Source of the DNA: Mycosynbacter sp964593465
GTDB lineage: Bacteria > Patescibacteriota > Saccharimonadia > Saccharimonadales > Saccharimonadaceae
Direction of reading: 5' to 3'
Length of the DNA stretch: 64,000 nucleotides
Assembly (NCBI GenBank): GCA_964593465.1
Contig: CAZQJY010000006.1
Coordinates: 1 to 64,000 of the forward strand
Both the position numbers and the translations under genes were made by a program. The notes beneath the pieces were generated by a model. The model was given only the letters and a program-made list of their open reading frames with translations. It was not told the DNA's origin and ran no database searches. The stretch's first letter is position 1, and the number at the start of each line of letters is the position of its first letter. This document shows positions 33,721 to 43,165 of this stretch, one piece after another.

Positions 33721-35181
33721 CTACAGCCTTTCTCGAATCAAACCTTGGGCCATAGCTGGATTTGCCTGACCTTTTGACTTCTTCATCACTTGGCCAACAA
33801 GATAGCCGATTGCCTTGTCATTGCCAGCTTTAATGTCGGCTACAGCTTTTTGGCTAGCAGAGTCAGCCAGTACCTCATCAACAATTGCCGCAATAGCACC
33901 TTCATCACTAACCTGTAATAGATTCTTTTCTTCTGCAATCTCTTCTGGTGATTTTCCTTTGTAGACCTCATCGAACAGTGCCAAAAATACTTCTTTTGCA
34001 CCTGTCGAGCTAAGCTTGTTTTCGCCTACCATCTCTGAAAGCTCTGAAAGCCGACGCGGCCCAACAAGTCCAGACTCTACAGCCGATATATCGATATCGT
34101 CTGTTTGCACCGACGCAAACCAATTAAATACCCGCCGCGCCATATCTTCCGCACCAAAACGCTCTACAATTGCGTCGAGCGTGACAGCAACAGATTGGTT
34201 ATCAAGGATTGTACTGACAACGGAGCTATCGAGATTGAGTTGCTGCCAGTTGGCACGATACTCGCTTGGTAGCTTTGGAAACTCAGCTTGAATTTCGCCA
34301 ACTTCTTCTGGCGTTAATACAATTGGTGGAATATCTGGGTCCGGCATATAGCGATAGTCCTGAGCATCCTCTTTGCTGCGCTGGCTTATCGTAACCTGCC
34401 TGTCATCATTCCAGCCACGGGTTTCTTGTACGACTTTTTCTCCGCTCTCTAGCACGTCAATCTGGCGATTAAATTCATACTCAGCTGCACGCTCAACACT
34501 ACGGAAAGAATTGAGGTTTTTAATCTCGGCGCGCGTACCAAGCTCGGTGGAACCTTTTTTGGCAACAGAAATATTCACGTCAAAACGCATATTGCCATGA
34601 TACAAATCACCATGTGTCACGCCTGCATAGGTCATGAGACGATACAACTCTGTAGCATAGGCACGCGCGGCGGCAGCTGAGTGAATGTCGGGCTCAGACA
34701 CAATTTCGATCAGCGGTGTACCTGCGCGATTGAGGTCAACGAGACTATAGTCGTCAAAATGCGTCAGCTTGCCGGCGTCTTCTTCCATATGCGCATGGTG
34801 AATCCGCACATCAACGGTCGTACCATCTTCAAGTGGCACTTGCACAAGCCCAGGACCAATTATTGGCTCATACATCTGTGTCGTCTGATAGCCCTTTGGT
34901 AAATCTGGGTAAAAATAATGCTTACGATCAAAATGACTATGTAGAGAAATCTCGCTACCGAGTGCTTTGCCTGCACGTACTGCAAGTCGTACTGCCTCCC
35001 AATTGAGTACAGGCAACATACCGGGCAAACCATAGTCTATCGGCACAACTTTGCTGTTTGGTTCGGCCTCACGTGCGTCGTTGTCGGCGCGACTGAATAA
35101 TTTTGTCTTGGTGGCGAGCTGTACATGGCACTCCACGCCAATCGTCATCTCATAAGTGTCTAATACGTCTTTACCTGCCAT
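33721..35181 (-). CDS. gatB: Aspartyl/glutamyl-tRNA amidotransferase subunit B
   Basis: Kinase/amidation subunit of GatCAB, which converts Glu-tRNA-Gln (and Asp-tRNA-Asn) to the amide forms. The motif VECHVQL is near the N-terminus, YQTTQMYEPI and GVTHGDLYHGNMRFDVNIS follow, and a YqeY-like helical tail ends with KSKGQANPAMAQGLIRERL. The 486 aa length is normal. It is separated from gatA by an extra gene. Confidence 0.96.
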   Translation of the reverse strand: MAGKDVLDTYEMTIGVECHVQLATKTKLFSRADNDAREAEPNSKVVPIDYGLPGMLPVLNWEAVRLAVRAGKALGSEISLHSHFDRKHYFYPDLPKGYQTTQMYEPIIGPGLVQVPLEDGTTVDVRIHHAHMEEDAGKLTHFDDYSLVDLNRAGTPLIEIVSEPDIHSAAAARAYATELYRLMTYAGVTHGDLYHGNMRFDVNISVAKKGSTELGTRAEIKNLNSFRSVERAAEYEFNRQIDVLESGEKVVQETRGWNDDRQVTISQRSKEDAQDYRYMPDPDIPPIVLTPEEVGEIQAEFPKLPSEYRANWQQLNLDSSVVSTILDNQSVAVTLDAIVERFGAEDMARRVFNWFASVQTDDIDISAVESGLVGPRRLSELSEMVGENKLSSTGAKEVFLALFDEVYKGKSPEEIAEEKNLLQVSDEGAIAAIVDEVLADSASQKAVADIKAGNDKAIGYLVGQVMKKSKGQANPAMAQGLIRERL

Positions 35182-35183
35182 AA

Positions 35184-35606
35184 TTATATTGCTCCTACAT
35201 CTTTGAGTGCCTGCCTGAAACTAGCCAATGCACGCCGTGCGGTATCATACTTTACTTGCACATCTGGCTCATGCGCGATTTGGTTGCGCAACTTATGTGC
35301 CGCCCATACGGCATTACGATTACTGAGCCTACTGCTCGCTGATTTTAGCCGCTCACCCATCGTATTACCCTTATAGCCAGCTTCTTTGAGCGCATGGTCA
35401 AGCAACTTATCTGCATTGAGTACCGATAAATGACAACTCGCTGGCTGATCTTTGACAAGGGAGCGCTCTACACTAAGCCATTTGGTACGGTATTTTTCTT
35501 GATTCAACTGATTACCGCCTTTTGTATAGACGATAATTACCAATACCAACCCCGCAACAATCAAAATTGCAGCAAAAAATGCTAGTAGTACTATATTACT
35601 ATCCAT
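35184..35606 (-). CDS. Membrane-anchored protein with HEPN-like RNxxxH motif
   Basis: A 140-aa protein with one N-terminal membrane helix (about 6-28) and a helical cytoplasmic domain. The domain contains RNQIAH (about 108-113), which matches the RNxxxH signature of HEPN ribonucleases, within the helix-turn AHKLRNQIAHEPDVQVKYDTARRAL. It overlaps gatA by 8 nt and ends 2 nt before gatB, so it is co-translated with the amidotransferase. A role in RNA handling or membrane tethering is possible but unproven. Confidence 0.7.
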   Translation of the reverse strand: MDSNIVLLAFFAAILIVAGLVLVIIVYTKGGNQLNQEKYRTKWLSVERSLVKDQPASCHLSVLNADKLLDHALKEAGYKGNTMGERLKSASSRLSNRNAVWAAHKLRNQIAHEPDVQVKYDTARRALASFRQALKDVGAI

Positions 35607-36984
35607 CTACCGCCTCCCGAGCATCACGCGCAATTGCCAGTACATCGGCATCGTGTTGCCGTGCTCCGATCACCTGCAAACCAATAGGCAATCCCTCGTG
35701 GCTTACACCAATCGGCACGCTTACCGCTGGTAGCCCCGCTAAACTTGCTGGTACTGTCATGACGTCTTCTAGGTACATTTTGAGCGGATCACTAGTATTG
35801 TCACCAATTTTGAATGCAGGATTTGGTGCGACTGGCCCAATGAGCGCGTCGTACTTTTCGAATAACTGATTGAATTCTCGAATAAGTAGCGTGCGCGCTT
35901 TTTGAGCTTTCTGATAATACGCATCAAAGAATCCGCTTGAAAGTACATAACTACCGATGATGATACGTCGTTTGTTCTCAGGCATAAATCCAGCTTGGCG
36001 ACTCAGCTCGTAGACATCGCTCAGGGTGCCCTTGTTACCCTTTCGGGTGCCATAGCGCACACCATCATAGCGCGCTAGGTTACTGCTAATTTCTGCTGGC
36101 ACCACGATATAGTAGATAGCTAATGCGTATTTAAGCATCGGGATACTAACTTCTTCGACTTCGTAGCCGTGCGATTTATAGTTATCAACGGCTGCCAACA
36201 GCTGAGCTTTAACATCCTCATCTACACCATCTGCCATAAACTCTTTGATAAGTCCAAGCTTCTTGCCTAGTGGCGTATCTACTGGCTCAAAATAATCCGA
36301 TAACGTTGTCATATCTCGTGCGTCTTGACCAGCTAATACATCCATAACAACAGTTGCATCGTCGACCGAACTTGCCAATACACCCACCGTGTCTGTGCCA
36401 CTCGCCATCGCCACCACACCGTAACGGCTCACCATGCCATAGGTCGGCTTCACACCCACTACACCATTGAAACTAGCTGGCTGACGAATAGAACCACCCG
36501 TGTCTGTGCCGAGCGCAAATGGCACAATACCGCGCGCTACAGCCACGGCTGAGCCACCACTAGAACCACCTGCCACACGCGTACCATCCACTGCATTTTT
36601 CGTCACTCCGTAGGCAGAGTTTTCTGTACTGCCGCCATGTGCAAACGCATCAAGATTTACTTTACCGATACAGATTGCTCCTTCGGCTTCCAGTTTTTCG
36701 ATTGCTGTCGCTTGAAGTGGTGCATCAAATGATTCGAGGAATTTACTAGCTGCCGTTGTTGGCGCTCCGTAGCTCAAAAAATTATCCTTTACCATAAAAG
36801 GCACGCCCGCCAAACGCCCCGTGATCTTACCTTCATCAATAAGCTTAGCGCGCTCAAGTGCACGCGCTTCCGTGAGATTAATCGTCACATTATGTGTATC
36901 TTCTTTAGCGCGCTCAAGTGCCGCCTCTACAACCGCCAAGACTGACTGGCTTTTTATCGTATTAAGAGTCTCTGTAATCGTCAT
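35599..36984 (-). CDS. gatA: Glutamyl-tRNA(Gln) amidotransferase subunit A
   Basis: Amidase subunit that releases ammonia from glutamine. The amidase signature is intact: lysine in VPFMVKDNFL, GSSGGSAVAVA with the cis-Ser, and DTGGSIRQPASF with the nucleophilic Ser. The length of 461 aa is slightly short but complete. It starts 5 nt after gatC. Confidence 0.96.
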   Translation of the reverse strand: MTITETLNTIKSQSVLAVVEAALERAKEDTHNVTINLTEARALERAKLIDEGKITGRLAGVPFMVKDNFLSYGAPTTAASKFLESFDAPLQATAIEKLEAEGAICIGKVNLDAFAHGGSTENSAYGVTKNAVDGTRVAGGSSGGSAVAVARGIVPFALGTDTGGSIRQPASFNGVVGVKPTYGMVSRYGVVAMASGTDTVGVLASSVDDATVVMDVLAGQDARDMTTLSDYFEPVDTPLGKKLGLIKEFMADGVDEDVKAQLLAAVDNYKSHGYEVEEVSIPMLKYALAIYYIVVPAEISSNLARYDGVRYGTRKGNKGTLSDVYELSRQAGFMPENKRRIIIGSYVLSSGFFDAYYQKAQKARTLLIREFNQLFEKYDALIGPVAPNPAFKIGDNTSDPLKMYLEDVMTVPASLAGLPAVSVPIGVSHEGLPIGLQVIGARQHDADVLAIARDAREAVDG

Positions 36985-36989
36985 AGTAC

Positions 36990-37283
36990 TTATAATACCT
37001 TTGGAACCTTTACCTGATACACAGCCGTCCCGCCCTCAGACAGATTCGTTAGCGCCTCACGTGACACCTCTTCTGGTGCAACGACATCCCTACTAGCTAT
37101 GTTTGTACGATCCATACCATAGTATGTCGGTTCCACATCATCTGTATCTAGTTCACTTAATAGTTCAAAGTACCCTAAAATGCGTTCAATGTCCGTTGTT
37201 AGACTTTCCGCCTCGTCATCATCAAGACGCAACGCACTTAGCCGTGCGAGTGACCGCACTTCTTCGATCGTAATTTTTGTCAT
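36990..37283 (-). CDS. gatC: Glutamyl-tRNA(Gln) amidotransferase subunit C
   Basis: Small subunit (97 aa) that bridges GatA and GatB. It has the family start TIEEVRSLARLSALRL, the middle LSELDTDDVEPT and the C-terminal FQVKVPKVL-type ending (YQVKVPKVL). First gene of the operon; TACAAT lies 6 nt before the ATG, so it is probably leaderless. Confidence 0.95.
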   Translation of the reverse strand: MTKITIEEVRSLARLSALRLDDDEAESLTTDIERILGYFELLSELDTDDVEPTYYGMDRTNIASRDVVAPEEVSREALTNLSEGGTAVYQVKVPKVL

Positions 37284-37289
37284 ATCACT

Positions 37290-37295
37290 ATTGTA
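37290..37295 (-). promoter_or_regulatory. -10 of the gat operon (leaderless type)
   Basis: TACAAT 6 nt before gatC. The surrounding CGTAGTACAATA is identical to the uvrB promoter. Confidence 0.7.
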
Positions 37296-37342
37296 CTACG
37301 TTGACAGATAAAAAGTGAATATCCGTCATAGCCCCTCCGAGT

Positions 37343-39979
37343 CTATTGTTGAGGTTGTGATGGATTTTGTGGAGGTTGAGTATCTGAGCCAATAGGGTTC
37401 TGCTGCGGCTGCACGGGAGCTGCTGGCTCTTGAGGAAATACCGTGGGTTGCGCGGGTTGTTGTGGCAAAGGCGCTTGAGACTGTAGTCCGGGGTGCCATT
37501 GTGTTGACTGTGGAATATCAGTAGCGGGCCGAGGATTCTGCGACTGAGGGGCAATGCCGATATTTTGCTGCTGCCATTGGCTTGGATCGATGTATTCTCC
37601 ATGTGCCATTTGACCATACTGTGTCTCCGTATGAGGCTTGGCAAATACTTTCAGGATAACCTTGGCAATTGCCAGTACAAGCAACAAGCAGATAGATATT
37701 AAGGCAAGTATCTTCATGGCGCCCACTACAGCGTTCATGGTTGATGTATCTGTGGCTGATCCATACTGCCCCTTACTGTATGCAGCAAACCGAGCCGCAT
37801 GATAATTCTGTGGATAGAGCTGACTGGATTGAGTAAACAGCTGTGTTGCCTGACGATAGTTGCCGCGAACAAGTTGTGCAACTGCTTTGTTCCATGTGTC
37901 CGATACTGCACTCACAGGCTGTAGTGTGATATTACGCTGCTTAGCAACATCTGCAATCCCGACGGTGTCACGCACAACCGTACTTGCAAAACATTGCTTA
38001 TCCTGACAATTCAAGTTGCCATATGTTGCCATCCCCACTACATCGCCTTTTTGATCAAGTGCCGGAGCACCGGCAAGCCCCGCATGAGAAGGGGTGCTAA
38101 TCATCCTCACCTTTTGGCCGGCTTCACCACTAAACGTCTGCGCGACCTGCCCCGAACGATACATAGGAGTCGACCTAAATTGCGCAGTACTCAGTGAGCC
38201 GACAGCATACATTGGCAAGCCAACGATATTGATGACACTCTTGTCTGCTATACCCTCGCCAGTAAGTGCAAGCCGCAAAGTTGGATACGTTGATGCTTTT
38301 TTCATCTTGAGTATGGCCGTGTCACCACTTGCTTCACCCTGATATATCTGCTGCTGGGTCTTGCTGATATCATAGACTTTACCTTCTAACTCTGCTTCTA
38401 ATACTGTATCCGTATAAGCAAATGAGGTTGCACCATCTCCGCTACCATTGACAGTGATAGGCTTATCAGCCAGCTGAATTGCATACTTGTACGACTCCTT
38501 GGTAACCGCCATATCCTCTGGAACAATACGAGAGCTGAGTGCATGTACCTTAGCAATGGCCTCTGGATTACGCTCCTCGACTCCTGCGACTAATGCGTCT
38601 GCATCTGTTTGCATGATACTACGACCCTGGACCATATAGCCCAATACTCTCTGAAGTCTTTGCAATGCCTGTTCAGATGTAGGCGCATTGACAATATATG
38701 CAGTAATAGCATCTTGCGGCTTAACCTGGGCTACACTACCAGCTGTCGCTACCAACCCTTCGCGAGATACAAAGAACCCTGTCCCCGCCTTGTCAATACA
38801 TGCATCTGTTAATACCGGACCCTCACCGAGCCCATCCGGTAGCTCCAGCTTGATATCTGCACAGTATATCGTACCGACTCGAACAGTCGCAGGCACGGCT
38901 TTTGCGAATGAAACAAAGTCTGCAGTACTAGACAGATATTCAGGCACTTTCTGTTGCGACTGTGCATTGGTGTCAGCTTGCTCATTTTCTGTTTTAGCAT
39001 CTTCTGCTTTTTCCGCAGATTCACCCTCGGCACCTTGTGTTTCGTTAGTTGATTCTTTGTCGTTCGCCTTGTCTGCATTCTTTGTCGCGGAGGTTGCGGT
39101 TACTTTTTCATCTTGCTTACCATCAAGCATTTTAGTATCCTTTTTTACCTCGACACTATCAGCACTCATAAGTACAGATGTATCCAAATCTTTGTAGGTA
39201 ATCTGCGAGAGCACTTGTTCTAGCGCAGGCAATACTGCAAAGTTGGCGTCTCGAACACCGCTTATACATGCAGCATACGGCCTATCATTCTGAACGGTAA
39301 TGTAGCAATCCTCGCGTCGCTCTGTTGTGACGCCAAACTGTTCATCTTTTGCAGTAAATACAATCTTACGGTAGTCAATATCATTGATTGTCTTCACCTC
39401 GGCATCCGAAGCCTCAACGGACTTGTCTTGCTTGCGAATCTTGACTGTTTCGTCTACCAAGATATCCACCTTTGACATATCTTTATATTCCTTTTTGGCA
39501 GACAGTTTTTCCCAGTATGCTTCATTGATACTCGATGTTACACGTAGCTCTGGCGACTCTAACGCCACCTGGCTACGAGTAGCTTCGCTTGTCTCAACAG
39601 GGCGAACGCGTATAACGGTGTACGCTTTTGCTTCATCTAAATCCGTACCAGAAAAAGTCACTTCATCCGCAAAACCAAAGCCCTCAAGCTCTCTCGAATT
39701 AAACAGTACCTGGATACCGAGCTTCGAATTAATCGTGCGAGATACAGGTGCCACATCCAATGGTTCTAGTACGGCTGCTGCGCCCGCTTGAGTCTTGCCA
39801 GTATCAGAATTCGTCTTACCCAGTAGCAAGATGACGACCCACGCCAATACCGAAAGTACTAATAGCCCACCCAAAGCAAACATCCCCCATGTAACAAAGT
39901 TACCTATTTGTCGCTTTTTGCGCGGAGCTACAGGTTGTATTGGTTGCTGGGGCGGCGTATATGGTTGTTGCGGTTGCAT
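37343..39979 (-). CDS. Large two-pass membrane protein with degenerate trypsin-like domain
   Basis: An 878-aa protein with Pro/Gln-rich cytoplasmic tails at both ends, membrane helices at about 31-53 and 770-793, and a large outer part between them. The outer part has a beta domain (60-270), an acidic Glu/Lys/Thr-rich linker (about 275-345) and a HtrA/trypsin-like domain (about 350-690). In the latter GTGFFVSREGLVATAGSV lacks the catalytic His, DTAILKM keeps the Asp, and GLAGAPALD replaces the GxSGGP serine with Ala. A TPR-like stretch (NYRQATQLFTQSSQLYP) precedes the second helix. It is probably a non-catalytic scaffold or sensor. Confidence 0.75.
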   Translation of the reverse strand: MQPQQPYTPPQQPIQPVAPRKKRQIGNFVTWGMFALGGLLVLSVLAWVVILLLGKTNSDTGKTQAGAAAVLEPLDVAPVSRTINSKLGIQVLFNSRELEGFGFADEVTFSGTDLDEAKAYTVIRVRPVETSEATRSQVALESPELRVTSSINEAYWEKLSAKKEYKDMSKVDILVDETVKIRKQDKSVEASDAEVKTINDIDYRKIVFTAKDEQFGVTTERREDCYITVQNDRPYAACISGVRDANFAVLPALEQVLSQITYKDLDTSVLMSADSVEVKKDTKMLDGKQDEKVTATSATKNADKANDKESTNETQGAEGESAEKAEDAKTENEQADTNAQSQQKVPEYLSSTADFVSFAKAVPATVRVGTIYCADIKLELPDGLGEGPVLTDACIDKAGTGFFVSREGLVATAGSVAQVKPQDAITAYIVNAPTSEQALQRLQRVLGYMVQGRSIMQTDADALVAGVEERNPEAIAKVHALSSRIVPEDMAVTKESYKYAIQLADKPITVNGSGDGATSFAYTDTVLEAELEGKVYDISKTQQQIYQGEASGDTAILKMKKASTYPTLRLALTGEGIADKSVINIVGLPMYAVGSLSTAQFRSTPMYRSGQVAQTFSGEAGQKVRMISTPSHAGLAGAPALDQKGDVVGMATYGNLNCQDKQCFASTVVRDTVGIADVAKQRNITLQPVSAVSDTWNKAVAQLVRGNYRQATQLFTQSSQLYPQNYHAARFAAYSKGQYGSATDTSTMNAVVGAMKILALISICLLLVLAIAKVILKVFAKPHTETQYGQMAHGEYIDPSQWQQQNIGIAPQSQNPRPATDIPQSTQWHPGLQSQAPLPQQPAQPTVFPQEPAAPVQPQQNPIGSDTQPPQNPSQPQQ

Positions 39980-40007
39980 AATCTATGCGCTAGTATAGCA
40001 CAAAGTG

Positions 40008-41975
40008 CTAACGTTTTGCACGAATTTCAGAGATGATATCACGTAGTTCAGCAGCTTTTTCGAATTCTAGGTTTGCACTAGCCAAATTCATTTGTGCAGT
40101 CAGTTCTTTCTCGAGGTTGGCGTATTCGTCTTTTGGAATTTTCTTGAGGTCTAGTTTTGGTTTATCATCTTCTTTTTGTGGAATGATGGCACGCAAGCCT
40201 TCGTCAATAGCCTTGTCAACACCACGCGGTGTAATACCATGCTTTTTATTATAGGCTTCCTGAATATCCCGACGTCTATTCGTCTCGTTAATCGCAGCTT
40301 GCATGGAGCGTGTAATGGTATCGCCGTACATAATAACGCCGCCATCGACGTGGCGCGCGGCACGACCCACTGTCTGGATAAGTGCGCTTTCACTACGCAA
40401 AAAACCTTCTTTATCGGCGTCCATAATTGCTACTAGACTTACTTCTGGCAGATCGAGTCCTTCACGCAGCAGGTTAATTCCCACTAGCACGTCGTACACG
40501 CCCATACGCAAGTCCCGCAGAATGTCTCCACGTTCAAGCGTATCAACTTCACTATGGATATATGCTGTTTTAATGCCGAGTTCGAGCAAATGCGAACTCA
40601 GGTCTTCGGCCATGCGTTTGGTGAGCGTGGTAACAAGTACACGTTGACCTTTGGCGGTACGGTCACGAATTTCAGCAATCAAATCGTCTACCTGTCCCTT
40701 TGTCGGTCTGATAGTGATTGGCGGATCAAGCAGCCCTGTCGGTCGAATCACCTGCTGAGCCGGCTCTGGGCTATGTGCCAACTCATAGTCGCCCGGAGTG
40801 GCCGATACGTAGATAGCCTGATTGATGTGTTTATCAAATTCTTCAAACCGTAAAGGACGATTGTCAAGCGCGCTTGGTAAGCGAAACCCATGCTCTACCA
40901 GTACTTCTTTACGTGCACGGTCGCCATTATACATACCACGAACTTGAGGTAGGCTCTGGTGGCTTTCATCCACAAGCAAAAGCCAGTCGTCAGGGAAGTA
41001 ATCGATGAGTGTCGCGGGCTGCTCGCCTGGTTCACGATTGCTCAAATAACGGCTATAGTTTTCGATGCCTTTTACAAACCCTGTTTCTTCGAGCATCTCA
41101 ATGTCATACTTAGTGCGCTGAGCTAGGCGCTGAGCTTCGAGTAGTTTATCATGACGTTCAAACCATTCAAGCCGCTCGTTAAATTCTTTTTTAATACCTG
41201 CTATTGCTTGCTCGATCCGTGCTTTTGGTGTCACGTAGTGACTGCTCGGGAATATGCTCACACGCTCAGGCTCGTCCAAAATCTCACCCGTTAGTGGATC
41301 AAGTCTCGTAATTCTATCGACTTCATCACCAAAAAATTCTATCCGAAACGCCGTCTCACCATTAGCAGGGAAGATATCTACTACATCACCACGCACACGA
41401 AATGTACCGCGGTGAAAATCAATATCGTTGCGCTTGTATTGTATATCAGTGAGCAGACGAATGAGCTTATCTTGCTGCCTACGCTCACCACGTTTAATGT
41501 GGAGCGACATCTCTTCGTATGTCTCTGGTGAGCCAATACCATAAATACAACTCACACTTGCTACAATAATGACATCACGACGAGTGAGTAGGGCACTTGT
41601 AGCAGCATGACGCAAACGATCAATCTCTTCATTGATAGCCGAGTCTTTCTCTATATAGGTGTCACTGCTCGCAATGTAAGCTTCTGGCTGATAATAGTCA
41701 AAGTAGCTTACAAAATAATGCACTTCATTATCTGGGAAAAACGCCTTAAACTCACTAAATAGCTGTGCAGCAAGTGTTTTATTGTGCGCCAACACCAGTG
41801 TCGGTACGTTGCGATTGGCAATAATATTTGCCATTGTGAACGTTTTGCCACTACCAGTTACACCCAGTAGTGTCTGCTCACGCTCACCGTTTTCCAGCCC
41901 ATCAACAAGCTGAGCGATAGCTTTTGGCTGATCACCCGTTGGCTCGTATTTTGTTTCCAGACGAAACTTGTCCAT
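40008..41975 (-). CDS. uvrB: Excinuclease ABC subunit B
   Basis: DNA-damage verification helicase of nucleotide excision repair. It has Walker A GVTGSGKTF, the beta-hairpin region YYQPEAYI, the DEAD-like box VDESHQSLPQ, helicase motif VI QTVGRAARH and a C-terminal UVR motif. The length of 655 aa is normal. TACAAT lies 6 nt before the ATG. uvrA and uvrC are not in the window. Confidence 0.97.
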   Translation of the reverse strand: MDKFRLETKYEPTGDQPKAIAQLVDGLENGEREQTLLGVTGSGKTFTMANIIANRNVPTLVLAHNKTLAAQLFSEFKAFFPDNEVHYFVSYFDYYQPEAYIASSDTYIEKDSAINEEIDRLRHAATSALLTRRDVIIVASVSCIYGIGSPETYEEMSLHIKRGERRQQDKLIRLLTDIQYKRNDIDFHRGTFRVRGDVVDIFPANGETAFRIEFFGDEVDRITRLDPLTGEILDEPERVSIFPSSHYVTPKARIEQAIAGIKKEFNERLEWFERHDKLLEAQRLAQRTKYDIEMLEETGFVKGIENYSRYLSNREPGEQPATLIDYFPDDWLLLVDESHQSLPQVRGMYNGDRARKEVLVEHGFRLPSALDNRPLRFEEFDKHINQAIYVSATPGDYELAHSPEPAQQVIRPTGLLDPPITIRPTKGQVDDLIAEIRDRTAKGQRVLVTTLTKRMAEDLSSHLLELGIKTAYIHSEVDTLERGDILRDLRMGVYDVLVGINLLREGLDLPEVSLVAIMDADKEGFLRSESALIQTVGRAARHVDGGVIMYGDTITRSMQAAINETNRRRDIQEAYNKKHGITPRGVDKAIDEGLRAIIPQKEDDKPKLDLKKIPKDEYANLEKELTAQMNLASANLEFEKAAELRDIISEIRAKR

Positions 41976-41981
41976 CTTTTT

Positions 41982-41987
41982 ATTGTA
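41982..41987 (-). promoter_or_regulatory. -10 of uvrB (leaderless type)
   Basis: TACAAT 6 nt before the ATG. Confidence 0.7.
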
Positions 41988-42103
41988 CTACGATATGAAA
42001 GAAGAGCGAACTTGTTTACTCCTCCGAGTGAGGACGTACATCAATGACTTGTTGTTATTGTAATAAATTAGACTTAATTACTACCGAGAGGCGGCACAGT
42101 ATA

Positions 42104-42712
42104 CTAGCCCTGACCGTAGCGCTTCTGGCTCACATGCGCATCATCTGCGTCATGAATGAAGTCTGCATACTTCGTATCAAGTCGTTCGATAATAGCATCA
42201 ACAAGCCGCTGCGGATCAGTATCGTAGATGATGTCTTTTGCACCAGGCGCTTCGATGTTCTCGAGCAGCGTCTTAGTATAGTCAGCTAGCCCGCCACTAC
42301 CAAGTAGCACGCCGCATACTTTGCGACTTTCGAGTGCCGTCGAAAGCTCGTGCAAGCTGCCCATGCGACCACCTACGGTGATGATAGCATCGCTACTACG
42401 CACCAAGTGCACATCGCGTCCAACATACTCCATGCCGGTGAAATTGATATAATCAAACTCTTTAGTCGGCAAGCGATATGTCGCTACATGCTCACGAAAC
42501 GAGCTGGCGGGAGAAAATCCGATTGAGATGCCACGTTTGCCCTCGACACTTACTGCACCCATCGCAGCATAATGTGGCAACCCTACAGTTGCGCCTGTCG
42601 TTAGCGTCTTACCTCGCTCAGAAATAGCTTTGCCAAGCTCAAACGCCAAATGATGCGAAGCCTGTACTGTCTCACCGCTCGCTGCGCCCGATACACAAAT
42701 TTGATACCTCAT
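42104..42712 (-). CDS. SLOG/LOG-family nucleotide-binding protein
   Basis: Rossmann-like protein of the DprA/LOG superfamily (TIGR00725-like), 202 aa. The glycine-rich start ICVSGAASGE and the phosphate-binding GGRMGSLHELSTAL motif (with the Glu of the PGGxGTxxE pattern) are visible. Related proteins hydrolyse or sense nucleotides; the exact ligand is unknown. It overlaps the upstream 151-aa gene by 4 nt. Confidence 0.75.
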   Translation of the reverse strand: MRYQICVSGAASGETVQASHHLAFELGKAISERGKTLTTGATVGLPHYAAMGAVSVEGKRGISIGFSPASSFREHVATYRLPTKEFDYINFTGMEYVGRDVHLVRSSDAIITVGGRMGSLHELSTALESRKVCGVLLGSGGLADYTKTLLENIEAPGAKDIIYDTDPQRLVDAIIERLDTKYADFIHDADDAHVSQKRYGQG

Positions 42713-43164
42713 GATTTTTTCTCCTTTTTCTGAATATGTTGTGTAATACGAATCAGCAATTCTGGATGCACCGCAAGGTCTGTGTAGCGTTGTGTGATCT
42801 CATTTGCTAACGCGTTTTGTAGACGCTGCGTACTGCGTTCAGCAAATTGCCTGTGTTCTACTTCATCGAGTGCCACATCGTCGTGATGAAACGACACAAC
42901 TTCTCCGTCCACTACCAGCCCTACAAACTGTGTCGACTCGTCCAGTACATCTTCGTGCACGCGCAGCGCATGGTAGAGCTCGCGCGCGGTCACATCGCCC
43001 TCCAGTCCCATGTCGCGAATTAGGCTATGCGCTTTGTGCAAAATATCACCCACCAACTTAGCATCGACAGCCTGACCGCGTGTTACCTTCTCCAAATCAT
43101 CAAACGCAATCTCCAGCTGTTTGTCCTTTGGCCTACCCAGCAATGTCATCAATGCACGCGACAT
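42709..43164 (-). CDS. Soluble helical protein of unknown function, 151 aa
   Basis: Charged and mostly helical, with a His/Asp/Glu-rich middle (FHHDDVALDEVEH, about 92-104) that could bind metal, and a basic tail. No family recognised. It lies 1 nt after pfkB and overlaps the SLOG gene by 4 nt, so it belongs to the pfkB transcription unit. Confidence 0.65.
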   Translation of the reverse strand: MSRALMTLLGRPKDKQLEIAFDDLEKVTRGQAVDAKLVGDILHKAHSLIRDMGLEGDVTARELYHALRVHEDVLDESTQFVGLVVDGEVVSFHHDDVALDEVEHRQFAERSTQRLQNALANEITQRYTDLAVHPELLIRITQHIQKKEKKS

Positions 43165-43165
43165 A

